Below are positions 26,170 to 35,529 of a stretch of DNA of 64,000 bases, in pieces. The notes below the pieces were generated by a model that was not told where the DNA came from, searched no databases, and saw nothing but the letters and a program-made list of their open reading frames with translations. Position numbers and translations under genes: made by a program. Position 1 is the first letter of the stretch. The number at the start of each line of letters is the position of its first letter. The DNA is from JBBTCX01 sp964494205 (GTDB lineage: Bacteria; Planctomycetota; Phycisphaerae; UBA1845), in the NCBI GenBank assembly GCA_964494205.1, contig CAZBRD010000021.1, forward strand, positions 1-64,000, read 5' to 3'.

Positions 26170-26801
26170 AGAGATGCACCCTGCTGCCGCGAAAGATAAT
26201 GCTCCTTCGCCTTCCACAAACATTCTTCAAACCGCCGCATGTCAGCCTCGTGGTCAAAAACAACATGCAGCGGGTGTTTGCCCATGCTCGTGATGAGCCA
26301 CATGCGATTGATCCCGCGATGCTTTGGTGGAATTCTCACTTCGAGCGACATGACCTCATGCCACGGGAACGTCTGCTCGATTCGAAGAATAGAGCGAACG
26401 ATCACCCCTTCCGGCGTAATCGCCACCATCGGTTTGCGAAGCAACAGCAACGGCGCGAGGATGACACTTGGCACTCCGAGTCCAAACAGCATGAGAGACA
26501 CGTATCCACCCGGCAGATGGAACACAAATCCACAAAGGAATGCGACGACAGCCACGACGGCGACAGCAATCAACATCGGCCGCCATGGCAGTGGTTCAAC
26601 CCAGGCGAGCGTGTGCTCGTCATACGGAAACCCGCACTCCGGACAACGATGAGCAGCTGGCAGTCCCTCGAGCGAGTAATTGCAGCTCGGGCAGTCATCG
26701 AAGGGCGGCCTAAGGAATGCTGCGCCAACGGGCAGAGGTTCGTTGCCGGCAATCAGGCCTTTGTTTGTGGCTGTGCGTTCAGAAGTGCCATCGGTTGTCA
26801 T
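26166..26801 (-). CDS. Zinc-ribbon/TM/PH-like paralog, array gene 1 (first)
   Basis: 211 residues from ATG 26801; a TTG at 26834 would add 11. A 35-residue Thr/Ala-rich N-terminus precedes the ribbon CPSCNYSLEGLPAAHRCPECGFPYDEHTLAW. Strong hydrophobic segments follow (MLIAVAVVAVVAFLCGFVF; LMLFGLGVPSVILAPLLLL). The PH-like module is the clearest of the set: PMVAITPEGVIVRSILRIEQ, FPWHEVMSLEVRI, MWLITSMGKHPLHVVF, and a final helix MRRFEECLWKAKEHYL. It is the promoter-proximal member. The gene before it, reading the same way, is the CvpA-domain protein, 137 bases upstream. Confidence 0.8.
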   Translation of the reverse strand: MTTDGTSERTATNKGLIAGNEPLPVGAAFLRPPFDDCPSCNYSLEGLPAAHRCPECGFPYDEHTLAWVEPLPWRPMLIAVAVVAVVAFLCGFVFHLPGGYVSLMLFGLGVPSVILAPLLLLRKPMVAITPEGVIVRSILRIEQTFPWHEVMSLEVRIPPKHRGINRMWLITSMGKHPLHVVFDHEADMRRFEECLWKAKEHYLSRQQGASL

Positions 26802-26971
26802 CGGAGGCGAATTCGCCGGAGCTTTGAATCGCAACTAGTGAACTGTTCAAACCGCTTCAAGCGGCCAGTGACCCAAGCTGACAATGTCCACATTCACCAT
26901 TCGCTCTTCGACATTCAGCATTCGCGGCCCGACCTCGCTTTGTTGTTGATTGGCTCCAAGGCCGCGCGGCG

Positions 26972-28783
26972 CTACTTCGGCGCGACGATGTTGTCTTCAG
27001 CCAGGTCCTGCTTGCGAGCATCGCCGCCGCCCGTGCTGAATGAAACGATCTTGGCGCCGGGATCGACAAGGAACAGAAAAACCAGCGCATAATCGCCCGA
27101 GAGGTGGCGCTCTTTGATCTTGTCGAATTGGCCGACGCCGCCGATCGAACCCGCCTGATCCGCGAAGAATTGCACTTCCGTCACCCGGCGGCCGTCAACG
27201 TCCGCCTCGGCATACTTGCCCACGAGTTGGTACTGATTTCCAGCTTCGTCCTGCACGAGGTAGTTTTGCATTGTCTTGACGGCAAAGCCGAGCGCCTTTC
27301 CGTGCATGCTCTTTGTTTCCAGGAAGTTCGCACTCAAATGAAACAGCTTCTTGTCATCGGGGACATCAAACTTGTTCACCGGCGTCGCTTTACCTTCCGC
27401 CTGTTCATCGTTGTAGCCGACAAGATGGCCCATACGCAGCTTGCCATGGCTGATCTCCGCATTCTTCAACTGCGTGTATTGCTTGAGTGTGACCGGCAGC
27501 GTGTCGCCAAAATTCCAGCGGGTGGCGGAGAATGATCGCACATTGCCGCCGCCGGTTGCTGAACCGGAAGCGATGGTGCCGCTGGTCGGCGATTCACTCG
27601 GTGTTGTGGGCCTGGGTGTGGGTGGCGGCGGGGGAGCCAGTGCGGTGCCTTCCACTGCACCCTCTCCTGCTTTGGGAAACTTGAACTCAACCCGAGCGCC
27701 GCGCTTGTATTCGAGATACTCCGGCTCGAAATCATTGGGCAGTTCGAAGACGATTTCGACTTCGTTGTTATTGCCCTCGCGCGGTGTGAACACGTCGTCC
27801 GTCACCGGCCAATCACCTCGCCGCCATTTCTTGATTTTCACGTGACGATTGGTTCCGTCATGATCCTTGTCCACCTGGATAGCGATGGGATAGAACTGCT
27901 GCCGACGATCCGGGTTGCCCTTGTCGTGCCCTTCCACGCGGAATTGACGCAACGTAAACAAATGACTCTTGGCCATTCCCTGCGACTCTTTCTTGAGCAA
28001 CACGCGAACCATGTGATACTTGTGACCCTCAGCCGGGTTGATGGGTTCGTAGATCGGCGGCTGATCGAAACGACCGCTCGGAGCCTCCGAATAGACGAAG
28101 GCAATCGGTTCGTGTCGTTTGATCTCGATCGACTTGGCGGGCGCGTAGCGGGGAACTTCCACCGGAACTGCATTCCGCCAGCCAACTGTTCTTAAGTAGT
28201 CAATATTATCGTCGTTGTAGCTGCGATCGGCGCTGAAGAGACCGTTAGAGAACACACCCAGCATGCCCAGGACAAAGCGATCCGGCGTGAACCAGAGTTC
28301 GGCCTCCGCCCGCGTGGGATCGGGCGGTGTCGGGTCGCCGGCTCCGCGCTGGTCTTCGTCGACCACGCGGTTCGGCAATTCGACCCGTCCGTATCCAAGG
28401 AACGACCCGCCAAAAGGCACCAACTGGAGGCAGAGAGCTGCGATACCAGCGATCGTAATTCCCGTCACAAGTCCACACACCGCACCGCCGACGCGATCCA
28501 CCCAAGATGGGAGAAGGCACGAGCGGCGAATCAGGTTGTCCATGGCTGCGCGCAGAAGGAGTAGCGAAATGCCGAATGAAGCACCAAGCGCCAGCGCGAA
28601 CGAGAAGTCCGGTCGCCACTTTGGCGCGAGCCAACTGATGGCTACATATTCATGGACTCCCAGCGCGAACGCGGCGCAGCACAGCGTCAACAACGTCATG
28701 ATGAGTGCGCTGAACAACCCCTGCGTCGCCTGGAAGAACGCGATGGCGCAGATAAGTACGATCAGGATTAACGACAGCCACAT
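26972..28783 (-). CDS. CvpA-family membrane protein with a large C-terminal extracytoplasmic domain
   Basis: 603 residues. The first ~130 residues hold four hydrophobic helices in the CvpA/colicin V production arrangement (LILIVLICAIAFFQATQG; FSFALALGASFGISLLLL; VDRVGGAVCGLVTGITIAGIAAL). CvpA is usually about 160-200 residues, so the ~470-residue extension is unusual. It contains a planctomycete-type domain (PIAFVYSEAP, PAEGHKYHMVRVLLKK), a Pro/Thr/Ser linker near residue 390 and a repeated second domain (FHLSANFLETKSMHGKA; YALVFLFLVDPGAKIVSF). It lies 27 bases after the GspE-like gene, so both are probably in one operon. The function is unknown; anchoring of an envelope complex is plausible. 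Confidence 0.82.
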   Translation of the reverse strand: MWLSLILIVLICAIAFFQATQGLFSALIMTLLTLCCAAFALGVHEYVAISWLAPKWRPDFSFALALGASFGISLLLLRAAMDNLIRRSCLLPSWVDRVGGAVCGLVTGITIAGIAALCLQLVPFGGSFLGYGRVELPNRVVDEDQRGAGDPTPPDPTRAEAELWFTPDRFVLGMLGVFSNGLFSADRSYNDDNIDYLRTVGWRNAVPVEVPRYAPAKSIEIKRHEPIAFVYSEAPSGRFDQPPIYEPINPAEGHKYHMVRVLLKKESQGMAKSHLFTLRQFRVEGHDKGNPDRRQQFYPIAIQVDKDHDGTNRHVKIKKWRRGDWPVTDDVFTPREGNNNEVEIVFELPNDFEPEYLEYKRGARVEFKFPKAGEGAVEGTALAPPPPPTPRPTTPSESPTSGTIASGSATGGGNVRSFSATRWNFGDTLPVTLKQYTQLKNAEISHGKLRMGHLVGYNDEQAEGKATPVNKFDVPDDKKLFHLSANFLETKSMHGKALGFAVKTMQNYLVQDEAGNQYQLVGKYAEADVDGRRVTEVQFFADQAGSIGGVGQFDKIKERHLSGDYALVFLFLVDPGAKIVSFSTGGGDARKQDLAEDNIVAPK

Positions 28784-28810
28784 CAGTCGGCTCCAAACAA
28801 TGAATCGCGG

Positions 28811-30508
28811 CTACTTTCCGTTCTCACGCAGGGCACGAAGCACTTCATCCATGCTGGTGGTTCCGTCAATAACCTTAAGCAGCGCTTCTTCCTGCAGGTA
28901 ATACATCTTGCTCTTGCGGCATTGGGACTTGATGCGATCGACCGACGCGCCCTCGGCAACCAGTTGCTTGATGGCGTCGTCGACGATCATCAGCTCAAAC
29001 ACGCCGGTGCGACCCACGTAACCCGTTCCCTGGCACTGCGGGCAGATGATCTCATTGCCCTTCTTATCCAGAATCGGTTCAGTGGGCGGCCGGTAGAACT
29101 TCTCAATTTTATCTGCCGGCAGGTTGAGTTTCTTGAGAATGTTGGAGTCCGGGCGGAACGCTTCTCGGCAGGCTGTACACAGCTTGCGAATGAGCCGTTG
29201 ATTTACCACACCGACCAACGCGCGGGACGCCATCTTGTTATCATCAAGAAACGTGAGGTACTTGCTCAACGCATCGAAACAATCTTTGGCGTTGAGGCCC
29301 AGGTAAATCTTTCGATCTTCCGCCGCAGCTCGACTCGCAATCTGGGCTGTCTCACGATCCTCACACTCGCCGACAAACACAATATCCGGCTCGCGGCGCA
29401 GCACGCTTTGCAGCATACGTGCGTAATTCACGTCGCTGTTGTTACCCTCGTATTGCTTCTGAGTGATGTTATCGAGGTCAGCCAGTGGGCGGCGCTCGAT
29501 GGTGTGGATGTTCTTGATGTAGGCGTCATGACCTTTGAGAATGGAGTAAGCAGTGGTTGTAAGTCCGGCATGTTGCGGAGACGAGATGATGAACAAGCCG
29601 TGATGGCGTTCCATCAACTCATTAATCGCTTCGATCCGCGCCTGCGGCAGACCGATTTCGTTGAGTCGCATGATCTGCGGACCGGCTTGGAACTTCAGTC
29701 GAAGTCGCTCACCCGCAGTCGATCCGGAAGTGTTCACCTCGGTGAACCCCATGCTCCCGGCATGCGTGAGCAGCGCTGTTTGTATCTTCCCCGTTTGAGG
29801 CCGACGGATTTCTTCCACGTTCAAGCCCGCGATTCGCTTCAGATAGCGATTCACGCGCTCGCCTTCCTCAGGTGGAAGACCCTCAGGTCGTTCGTTGGCT
29901 ACACCATCAATTCGGTAGACGACGCGGAATTTTTCCTTCCCGGCCACCACATCCACATCGGAAGCACGCCTCCACAGCATGTCGTAAAGAAAATCCTGCG
30001 TCGTTTGAAAATCGACGGCGGCTTCAGGGTCATCGGGAAATTGCTGCGGTTTCCCGGCATGATCGGCGATACGCACGCGCTGCCCCTTGTCCGAGACTTT
30101 GGCCTTCTTATCGCCTTGCCCGGAGAGAAGTCGCTTGAAATGGTCACCCGTTAGCACCTTGGCAGCCGGAATCACGCGTCCGTTTCGATGAATGACGTAC
30201 GCCATGATCGCGCCCCCGGCAATGACCAACCAGAGGCCGATGCCCGCGAGAAACAGCCCAACGCCCTGCCATGGCCCAAGCAGCAGCACAAGAAACGCCA
30301 CCACAGAGCCTGAAAGAGTAATGAGGTTCCATTGCTCGCGCTTGGTTTTCACGACGTCCGTGTCGCGATCCACCCATTGCAGGATAGCTGCCCACCCCAC
30401 GATCAGGACGAGCACCACGGCGATCTTGATCAGATTGACATAAACGCCGGGGCCCGGGACTGCGGCGAGGATGGCGGGAATAAAAGTCGAATTCATGGAC
30501 TCGGACAT
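28811..30508 (-). CDS. Membrane-anchored GspE/PilB-like protein with a degenerate Walker A
   Basis: 565 residues. Three hydrophobic helices occupy residues ~22-105, absent from normal GspE/PilB. Then comes an N2-like domain and a GspE core. The P-loop reads SPQHAGLTTT (310-319) where family members have GPTGSGKTTT: the phosphate-binding Lys is Leu316 and the loop glycines are largely lost. Walker B (DIVFVGECED, 375-384) keeps the Glu, but the His box LSTLHTNDA is LGLNAKDC. The zinc-type CxxC pairs remain (Cys444/447; Cys489/492), followed by GRTGVFELM. It is most likely a pseudo-ATPase or regulatory partner. It sits between the PilT gene (168 bases away) and the CvpA gene. Confidence 0.85.
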   Translation of the reverse strand: MSESMNSTFIPAILAAVPGPGVYVNLIKIAVVLVLIVGWAAILQWVDRDTDVVKTKREQWNLITLSGSVVAFLVLLLGPWQGVGLFLAGIGLWLVIAGGAIMAYVIHRNGRVIPAAKVLTGDHFKRLLSGQGDKKAKVSDKGQRVRIADHAGKPQQFPDDPEAAVDFQTTQDFLYDMLWRRASDVDVVAGKEKFRVVYRIDGVANERPEGLPPEEGERVNRYLKRIAGLNVEEIRRPQTGKIQTALLTHAGSMGFTEVNTSGSTAGERLRLKFQAGPQIMRLNEIGLPQARIEAINELMERHHGLFIISSPQHAGLTTTAYSILKGHDAYIKNIHTIERRPLADLDNITQKQYEGNNSDVNYARMLQSVLRREPDIVFVGECEDRETAQIASRAAAEDRKIYLGLNAKDCFDALSKYLTFLDDNKMASRALVGVVNQRLIRKLCTACREAFRPDSNILKKLNLPADKIEKFYRPPTEPILDKKGNEIICPQCQGTGYVGRTGVFELMIVDDAIKQLVAEGASVDRIKSQCRKSKMYYLQEEALLKVIDGTTSMDEVLRALRENGK

Positions 30509-30676
30509 CTCGCAGGTAGGAAAATCTCACAACAACAATTAGTCAGGTCTAGACCACCCAGAGGCGGGTGACTCCACCGAAACGAGCATCGTAACGTCCG
30601 CCCTCGCTTTGGGAAGTGGGACGGGACCAAAACAGTCTCGCAGTATTGGTACGCAGTTTCAGAGCTCGGAGTTCGG

Positions 30677-31855
30677 CTACCCGATGATGCCGCCGCCCGT
30701 CACCGAAATGCCCTTCAGGCGCATTTTCAGTTCGTCGGGGTTCGGGGCAGCCGCGTAGGCTGTTTTTACCGAGATCAGCTCGTTCTCGACCAATTGTCGC
30801 AGCGATTCGGTAAAGTCGATCATGCCTTCGTGATACGACCCGCGAATGACCGACCCGATTTCGTTGTCGCGCTCTTCGGAAATGAGCTTTCGAACCGTGC
30901 TGTTCGCAAACATGATCTCGCACGCCGGAAGTCGCGGAATATCCTGCCGCAGACCGGGCAGCAGCTTCAGGCAGACGATCGCTTGAAGGTTGAACACAAG
31001 CGACGTGCGAATCAGCGGTCGTGCTTCTTCCGGGAACAGTTCCAGAATACGTGTGATCGTGCTCGACGCGTTCGACGCGTGAATGGTTCCGAATACTAGG
31101 TGTCCGGTTTCAGCAGCCGCCAACGCCGCACCAAACGTTTCCTGATCGCGCATTTCGCCGATGAGAATCACGTCCGGGTCTTCGCGCATGAGATACTTCA
31201 GCGCATCGGCGAAGTTGTGTACGTCGAGGCCGATTTCACGCTGGTTCACAAACGCTTTCTTGTCGTCATACAGGAATTCGATCGGGTCTTCGATCGTCAC
31301 GATGTGACACGCTCGCGAGCGGTTGATTTCCTCGAGCATAGCCGCAATCGTCGTGCTCTTTCCGCTACCGGTGATACCAGCCAGCAGAATCAACCCCTGA
31401 TGCAACTCGGCCAATCGGCTCAGTGACGTGGGCAGGTGCAATTGTTGGTAGTTCAGAATTTCCCGCGGAACACGACGGGCAGCAATGGAAGTCTTACCTC
31501 GCTGGCGAAACACGTTGATACGGAAACGGTCCGCGTCGCCCAATTGATACGCGAAGTCCATCGACCCCTTCTCGTGATACCGCGCGATCTGCCGTTCGTT
31601 CATGATCTCGAAGATCATCGATTCGACTTCGGCATTGGCGAGGGGCGGCACATCCATGTTCCGTATGCTTCCCTTAAGACGAAGCTTGGGTGGAGTCTCC
31701 GCTTTGATGTGCAGGTCAGAAGCCTTGTGCTTGCACATCGCTCTAAACAATTTGTCGATTTTCGGAGAACCATTTCGTGAGGAGGAAGATGAAACCTCGT
31801 CCGGTTCCGTTGGGATGACTGATTCGTCCTTTTGAGCGGCGACGGCTTGTTGCAT
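30677..31855 (-). CDS. PilT-like ATPase
   Basis: 392 residues with an intact catalytic set: Walker A GITGSGKST (160-168), Asp box IEDPIEFLY, Walker B VILIGEMRD and His box FGTIHASNA. The first 30 residues are a polar Ser/Glu-rich extension before the usual PKIDKLFRAMCKHKASDLHI. A C-terminal tail (DELKMRLKGISVTGGG) contains the extra helix seen in PilT. It is the first gene of the minus-strand series PilT - pseudo-GspE - CvpA - zinc-ribbon array, which suggests it is the motor of that assembly. It is distinct from the PilT at 17960. Confidence 0.92.
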   Translation of the reverse strand: MQQAVAAQKDESVIPTEPDEVSSSSSRNGSPKIDKLFRAMCKHKASDLHIKAETPPKLRLKGSIRNMDVPPLANAEVESMIFEIMNERQIARYHEKGSMDFAYQLGDADRFRINVFRQRGKTSIAARRVPREILNYQQLHLPTSLSRLAELHQGLILLAGITGSGKSTTIAAMLEEINRSRACHIVTIEDPIEFLYDDKKAFVNQREIGLDVHNFADALKYLMREDPDVILIGEMRDQETFGAALAAAETGHLVFGTIHASNASSTITRILELFPEEARPLIRTSLVFNLQAIVCLKLLPGLRQDIPRLPACEIMFANSTVRKLISEERDNEIGSVIRGSYHEGMIDFTESLRQLVENELISVKTAYAAAPNPDELKMRLKGISVTGGGIIG

Positions 31856-32290
31856 TGTTAGTTCAGGCCCTTATGTATGCGACAACGAGCAAACCCGTTG
31901 ACGACCCCTGTTCTCTTTCAAAGCGAAAAAGCATGAGAGGGGCTAAGTTTTTCCCCTGCAGGTCCTCAACCGGGTAGGAAAGGACCGCCTCAACACGTAG
32001 ACCCTCTATTATAAGACAACCCTCTTTCCATTCAAGGTTACGCAATTAGGCTCACAAACCTTTGTGCGACCGCATTAAACATATGCACCAAAACTGTTGG
32101 AAGTAGTTCAACACCTTTGATAGATTGTTTCCCATAGCGTCTTTCGTTCGGGTTTCTTCGCGATGCCACTGCATAACAATGCGTTTGAGGACGTATTGTT
32201 AGTTCGCGCCCCAGAACCCATCAGTAGCGACCCGTTCCGGAGTCATCCTTAGTTTATGTTGTTCCGTGTCCGAATTGCAGGAGGTATGTC
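31856..32290. other. Intergenic region between divergent genes
   Basis: About 435 bases between the PilT start and the subtilase start. It must hold promoters for both directions. No gene, RNA or clear hairpin was recognised; an AGGAGGT ribosome site ends it at 32279-32285. Confidence 0.5.
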
Positions 32291-34882
32291 ATGCAAGCAA
32301 AAGTGGTTGCGATCAAGTCTCTCGGGTTCATCTTCGTATTGACGGTGCTGACCGAATGGAAGTATGCCGCAGCATTCGCCGAGGAGTTGGCTGTTGTCGA
32401 TGAGGTCGTTTTGCAAACGGACCAACAGGATGAATTGATTGAAATGACGCTGAGCGACGAACAGCCGCTTGCTGAGCGCATCGCTCAAGCCAAGGAAGCA
32501 CCGATCGATCCTGTTACTAACCTTCCGGTTGGGCTGGATCATGAAATTGCCCGGGCTGCGGCGCGAGGGCTGGTGAGCGTGATCGTCCACTTTGATCCGC
32601 AACTGGATACTCCAAACGTGGCGGGAGGCGTGAGCGCGGTTCGACAGGGATTAAGGAACTTTGTCAATCAACAGAGGGCCCGCATCAAGTACGAATACGA
32701 AGTGCTCCCGAATGCAATCAACGTTCGTGACCTTCCGCGAGCCGCCTTGCCTGCCTTGAAGCTTCTGCCAGGCGTCGTCAAGGTTGAGGACGATGAGTAC
32801 GGTATTTACGTCAGCCTGCACGACAGCACGCCCTTAATTCGCGGATTGCAAAGTCAGATCAACGGCGCGGGTATCACTGCGGACGGAACAGGTGTGCGCG
32901 TATGTGTGGTGGACACCGGTATCGACTCAGATCACGTCATGTTTTCCTCTCGCATAGATGCAGCCGCCGGGTTCGACTTCGCCAATGATGACAGCAACCC
33001 GGAAGACGACAACGGACATGGTTCGCATTGCGCAGGAATCGCACTGGGGCGCACCGGTCTCACGGTTGACTTCGGTTGTGTCGGGCCTGAGCCGTTTCAG
33101 GGAGTTGCTCCCAATGCGACGTTGATCGGCGTAAAAGTGTTGAATTCCGCCGGTGGTGGTTTCAGTTCAGATATCGTTGCGGGCATTAACCATTGCGCGA
33201 GCACGAGTCTTCCGGGTGGACAGGCGGATGTCATCAGCCTGAGTCTCGGCACCAGCGCGTTCACCAGCACGTGCGACACGCATACCTGGGCGATCGCCGC
33301 GAATAATGCGGTGGCAGCCGGAGTCACGGTGGCAGTCGCAACCGGCAATGAATGTCTGTCAAACGGTACACGTTCTCCGGCCTGTGCATCAAATGTCATT
33401 GCAGTTGGTGCTACGTGGGATGATAACTATCCGAACTGCGAAGATCCGACTTCGTCGTTTAACTGGGGTTGCTGTGTAGACTCGGGTATCACGGTCAACA
33501 AGTTGGTCTGCTTCAGCAACCGCGCCTCGTTTATCGACGTAACCGCTCCGGGCGCAATGATCTATTCAGCCAGTATCGCCGCTGGCGGCGGTTCGATCGT
33601 CGGCAACGCCGGCACAAGCATGGCCTGCCCGCATGTCGCAGGTCTGGCAGCGCTCATATTGGATGTGAACCCGTCGCTGACACCGGCTCAAGTGCGGACA
33701 ATTATTCAAAATGGCGCGGTTGACCTTGGCACGCCTGGATTCGATTCGAGTTTCGGCTGGGGTCGCATCGACGTCGTCAACTCGCTGCAACTTGCTGGTG
33801 GCGGAGGCTGCACAACCAATGGCCAATGTGATGACGGCCTATTCTGCAATGGGGCCGAAACCTGCGTAAGTGGCTCTTGCCAGGCTGGCACTGCACCGAA
33901 TTGCAACGACAGCATCGCCTGCACCACGGATGCCTGCAACGAGAGCACAGATTCATGCACAAATACGGCGAACAATTCCGCCTGCGACGACGGTTTGTTC
34001 TGCAATGGAACAGAAACCTGCAATGTGACGCTTGGTTGCCAGGCGGGAACGAATCCGTGCGGTGCGCAGCAGTGTAACGAATCGACCGACACTTGCGGAA
34101 CAGGTCCGGAAGTATGGATGGCGTTCGTTGATAGCACAGCCGTGCCAGGTGTTGGCACTGTCGAAAACGAGGATATCGTTTCTTACAATCAGGGTTCAGG
34201 AACCTGGTCCATGATCCTCGATGGTAGCGATGTGGGACTAAGCGCATTAGCCATCGATGCCCTTGCGCGATTGAGTGACGGCACGATCCTGTTGTCGTTT
34301 GCGGACGCGGGGACGGTTGCAGGATTGACTGGTGGTCCCAGCGGTACGTCGGTGGACGATTCCGACATAGTTCGGTTTACGCCCACGTCTCTCGGTACGA
34401 CGACAGCCGGCTCGTTCTCGTTCTATTTTGACGGGAGCGACGTCAGCTTGTCTACAAACAATGAAGACCTCGACGCCGTAGATGTGAATGCATCGGGTCA
34501 ACTGATCCTCTCGACGCTTGGCTCATTCAGCGTAACTGGTGCAACAGGCGACGGCCCCGATTTGGTCGCGTTTACTCCCACGAGTCTCGGCTCAGTGACC
34601 GCAGGAAGTTATTCGTTGTACTTTGACGGCAGTGATGTCGGCCTATCCGCAGCGGCGGAGAACGTCGACGCGTCCGCATTGATGGCGTCAGGTGCCATTC
34701 TGCTGTCGACCGACGGCAATTTCTCGGTCCCCGGGCTCTCCGGTGGGGATGAGGATATATTCCGCTTCAATCCGACTACTTTGGGTTCGACGACAGCGGG
34801 TTCGTCCTCGATGTACCTCGACCTCAGCACGATTGGTATTGCCACAGCGGAGGATGTTGCGGCGATTGAAATCGTTGAGTAG
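32291..34882 (+). CDS. Secreted subtilisin-like serine protease (S8) with Cys-rich and repeat domains
   Basis: 863 residues. Signal peptide (FIFVLTVLTEWKYAAAFA), then an inhibitor-I9-like prodomain (~90-175). The peptidase domain has the triad Asp208 (VVDTGID), His243 (NGHGSHCAG) and Ser443 (GTSMACPHVAG), with oxyanion Asn353 (ATGN). A Cys-rich segment (~505-610) repeats CDDGLFCNGxETC twice, with CTTDACNEST between. The C-terminal ~250 residues are four related repeats with DIVRFTPTSLGTTTAGSFSFYFDGSDVxLS as the pattern. It is a maturing extracellular protease with adhesion or calcium-binding modules. AGGAGGT sits 5 bases before the ATG. Confidence 0.95.
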   Translation: MQAKVVAIKSLGFIFVLTVLTEWKYAAAFAEELAVVDEVVLQTDQQDELIEMTLSDEQPLAERIAQAKEAPIDPVTNLPVGLDHEIARAAARGLVSVIVHFDPQLDTPNVAGGVSAVRQGLRNFVNQQRARIKYEYEVLPNAINVRDLPRAALPALKLLPGVVKVEDDEYGIYVSLHDSTPLIRGLQSQINGAGITADGTGVRVCVVDTGIDSDHVMFSSRIDAAAGFDFANDDSNPEDDNGHGSHCAGIALGRTGLTVDFGCVGPEPFQGVAPNATLIGVKVLNSAGGGFSSDIVAGINHCASTSLPGGQADVISLSLGTSAFTSTCDTHTWAIAANNAVAAGVTVAVATGNECLSNGTRSPACASNVIAVGATWDDNYPNCEDPTSSFNWGCCVDSGITVNKLVCFSNRASFIDVTAPGAMIYSASIAAGGGSIVGNAGTSMACPHVAGLAALILDVNPSLTPAQVRTIIQNGAVDLGTPGFDSSFGWGRIDVVNSLQLAGGGGCTTNGQCDDGLFCNGAETCVSGSCQAGTAPNCNDSIACTTDACNESTDSCTNTANNSACDDGLFCNGTETCNVTLGCQAGTNPCGAQQCNESTDTCGTGPEVWMAFVDSTAVPGVGTVENEDIVSYNQGSGTWSMILDGSDVGLSALAIDALARLSDGTILLSFADAGTVAGLTGGPSGTSVDDSDIVRFTPTSLGTTTAGSFSFYFDGSDVSLSTNNEDLDAVDVNASGQLILSTLGSFSVTGATGDGPDLVAFTPTSLGSVTAGSYSLYFDGSDVGLSAAAENVDASALMASGAILLSTDGNFSVPGLSGGDEDIFRFNPTTLGSTTAGSSSMYLDLSTIGIATAEDVAAIEIVE

Positions 34883-34922
34883 TCGAAGCTGGCCCTAAAG
34901 GCCGTTCGAGTATCGCATCATC

Positions 34923-34961
34923 GGCGGGCGGCGAATTTCGGTTCGTCGCCCGCCTGCTTTT
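34923..34961 (+). terminator. Terminator of the subtilase gene
   Basis: About 40 bases after the stop, GGCGGGCGGCGAA pairs with TTCGTCGCCCGCC (one G-U pair, 6-base loop). TGCTTTTTC follows. Confidence 0.85.
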
Positions 34962-35481
34962 TCGGCCAAGAGATTCTCATAGCGGGTGCCACAAAATGGC
35001 ACTAATAGTCCGCATTTCTCCACGACCCAACACCTTGACCTGCAACGGCCCCACCCGAATTTGGCAAGCCTCATCGACGGACAGCACAAAAATGAGAAAA
35101 TTAACTTGCTGTAATGTGTCGACGTTTGATGTTAGCGCATCAAGCAGCATTTCAAAACGCGGTCTTTTCTTGCAGTAAACGCAGGTATCGCCTTCCGATG
35201 CGCACCTTGAAACGAGTATAAAGAGTACCGTCTTTGCCGCTTAGAAATCATTGACAACGCCATGCGAGTCGTTAACAACTAAACTGAGGTCGGGGCACGA
35301 TGCCACACGGCACCGCTGGTGCAATCGAAAAGTGGGTGCACGCAACGTCGGCAGAAGAATTCGAGCCGACGACTCGATAGTCGTGCTCGTCGTCAGAAGA
35401 TGTCCCGACGTTTGTAGTTCTTGATAATCGATCGACTCATTCAAAAGGCACGCAGTTCGTATCGTCGCAAGAAGGGGATAC
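34962..35481. other. Intergenic region, no gene seen
   Basis: About 520 bases between the protease terminator and the Rrf2 gene. No coding frame with a ribosome site, no tRNA-like cloverleaf (a tRNA-Sec was looked for because selA and selB are nearby) and no repeat of the dispersed families was recognised. Confidence 0.5.
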
Positions 35482-35529
35482 TTGCGGTACGATCAACAGG
35501 GTGGCCGCGAGGAAGCGGCGAGAAATATT

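Noticed and set aside
28922..30154. 410-codon plus-strand frame opposite the GspE-like gene
   Set aside because: It is the complement of a well-recognised gene with clear motifs on the minus strand.
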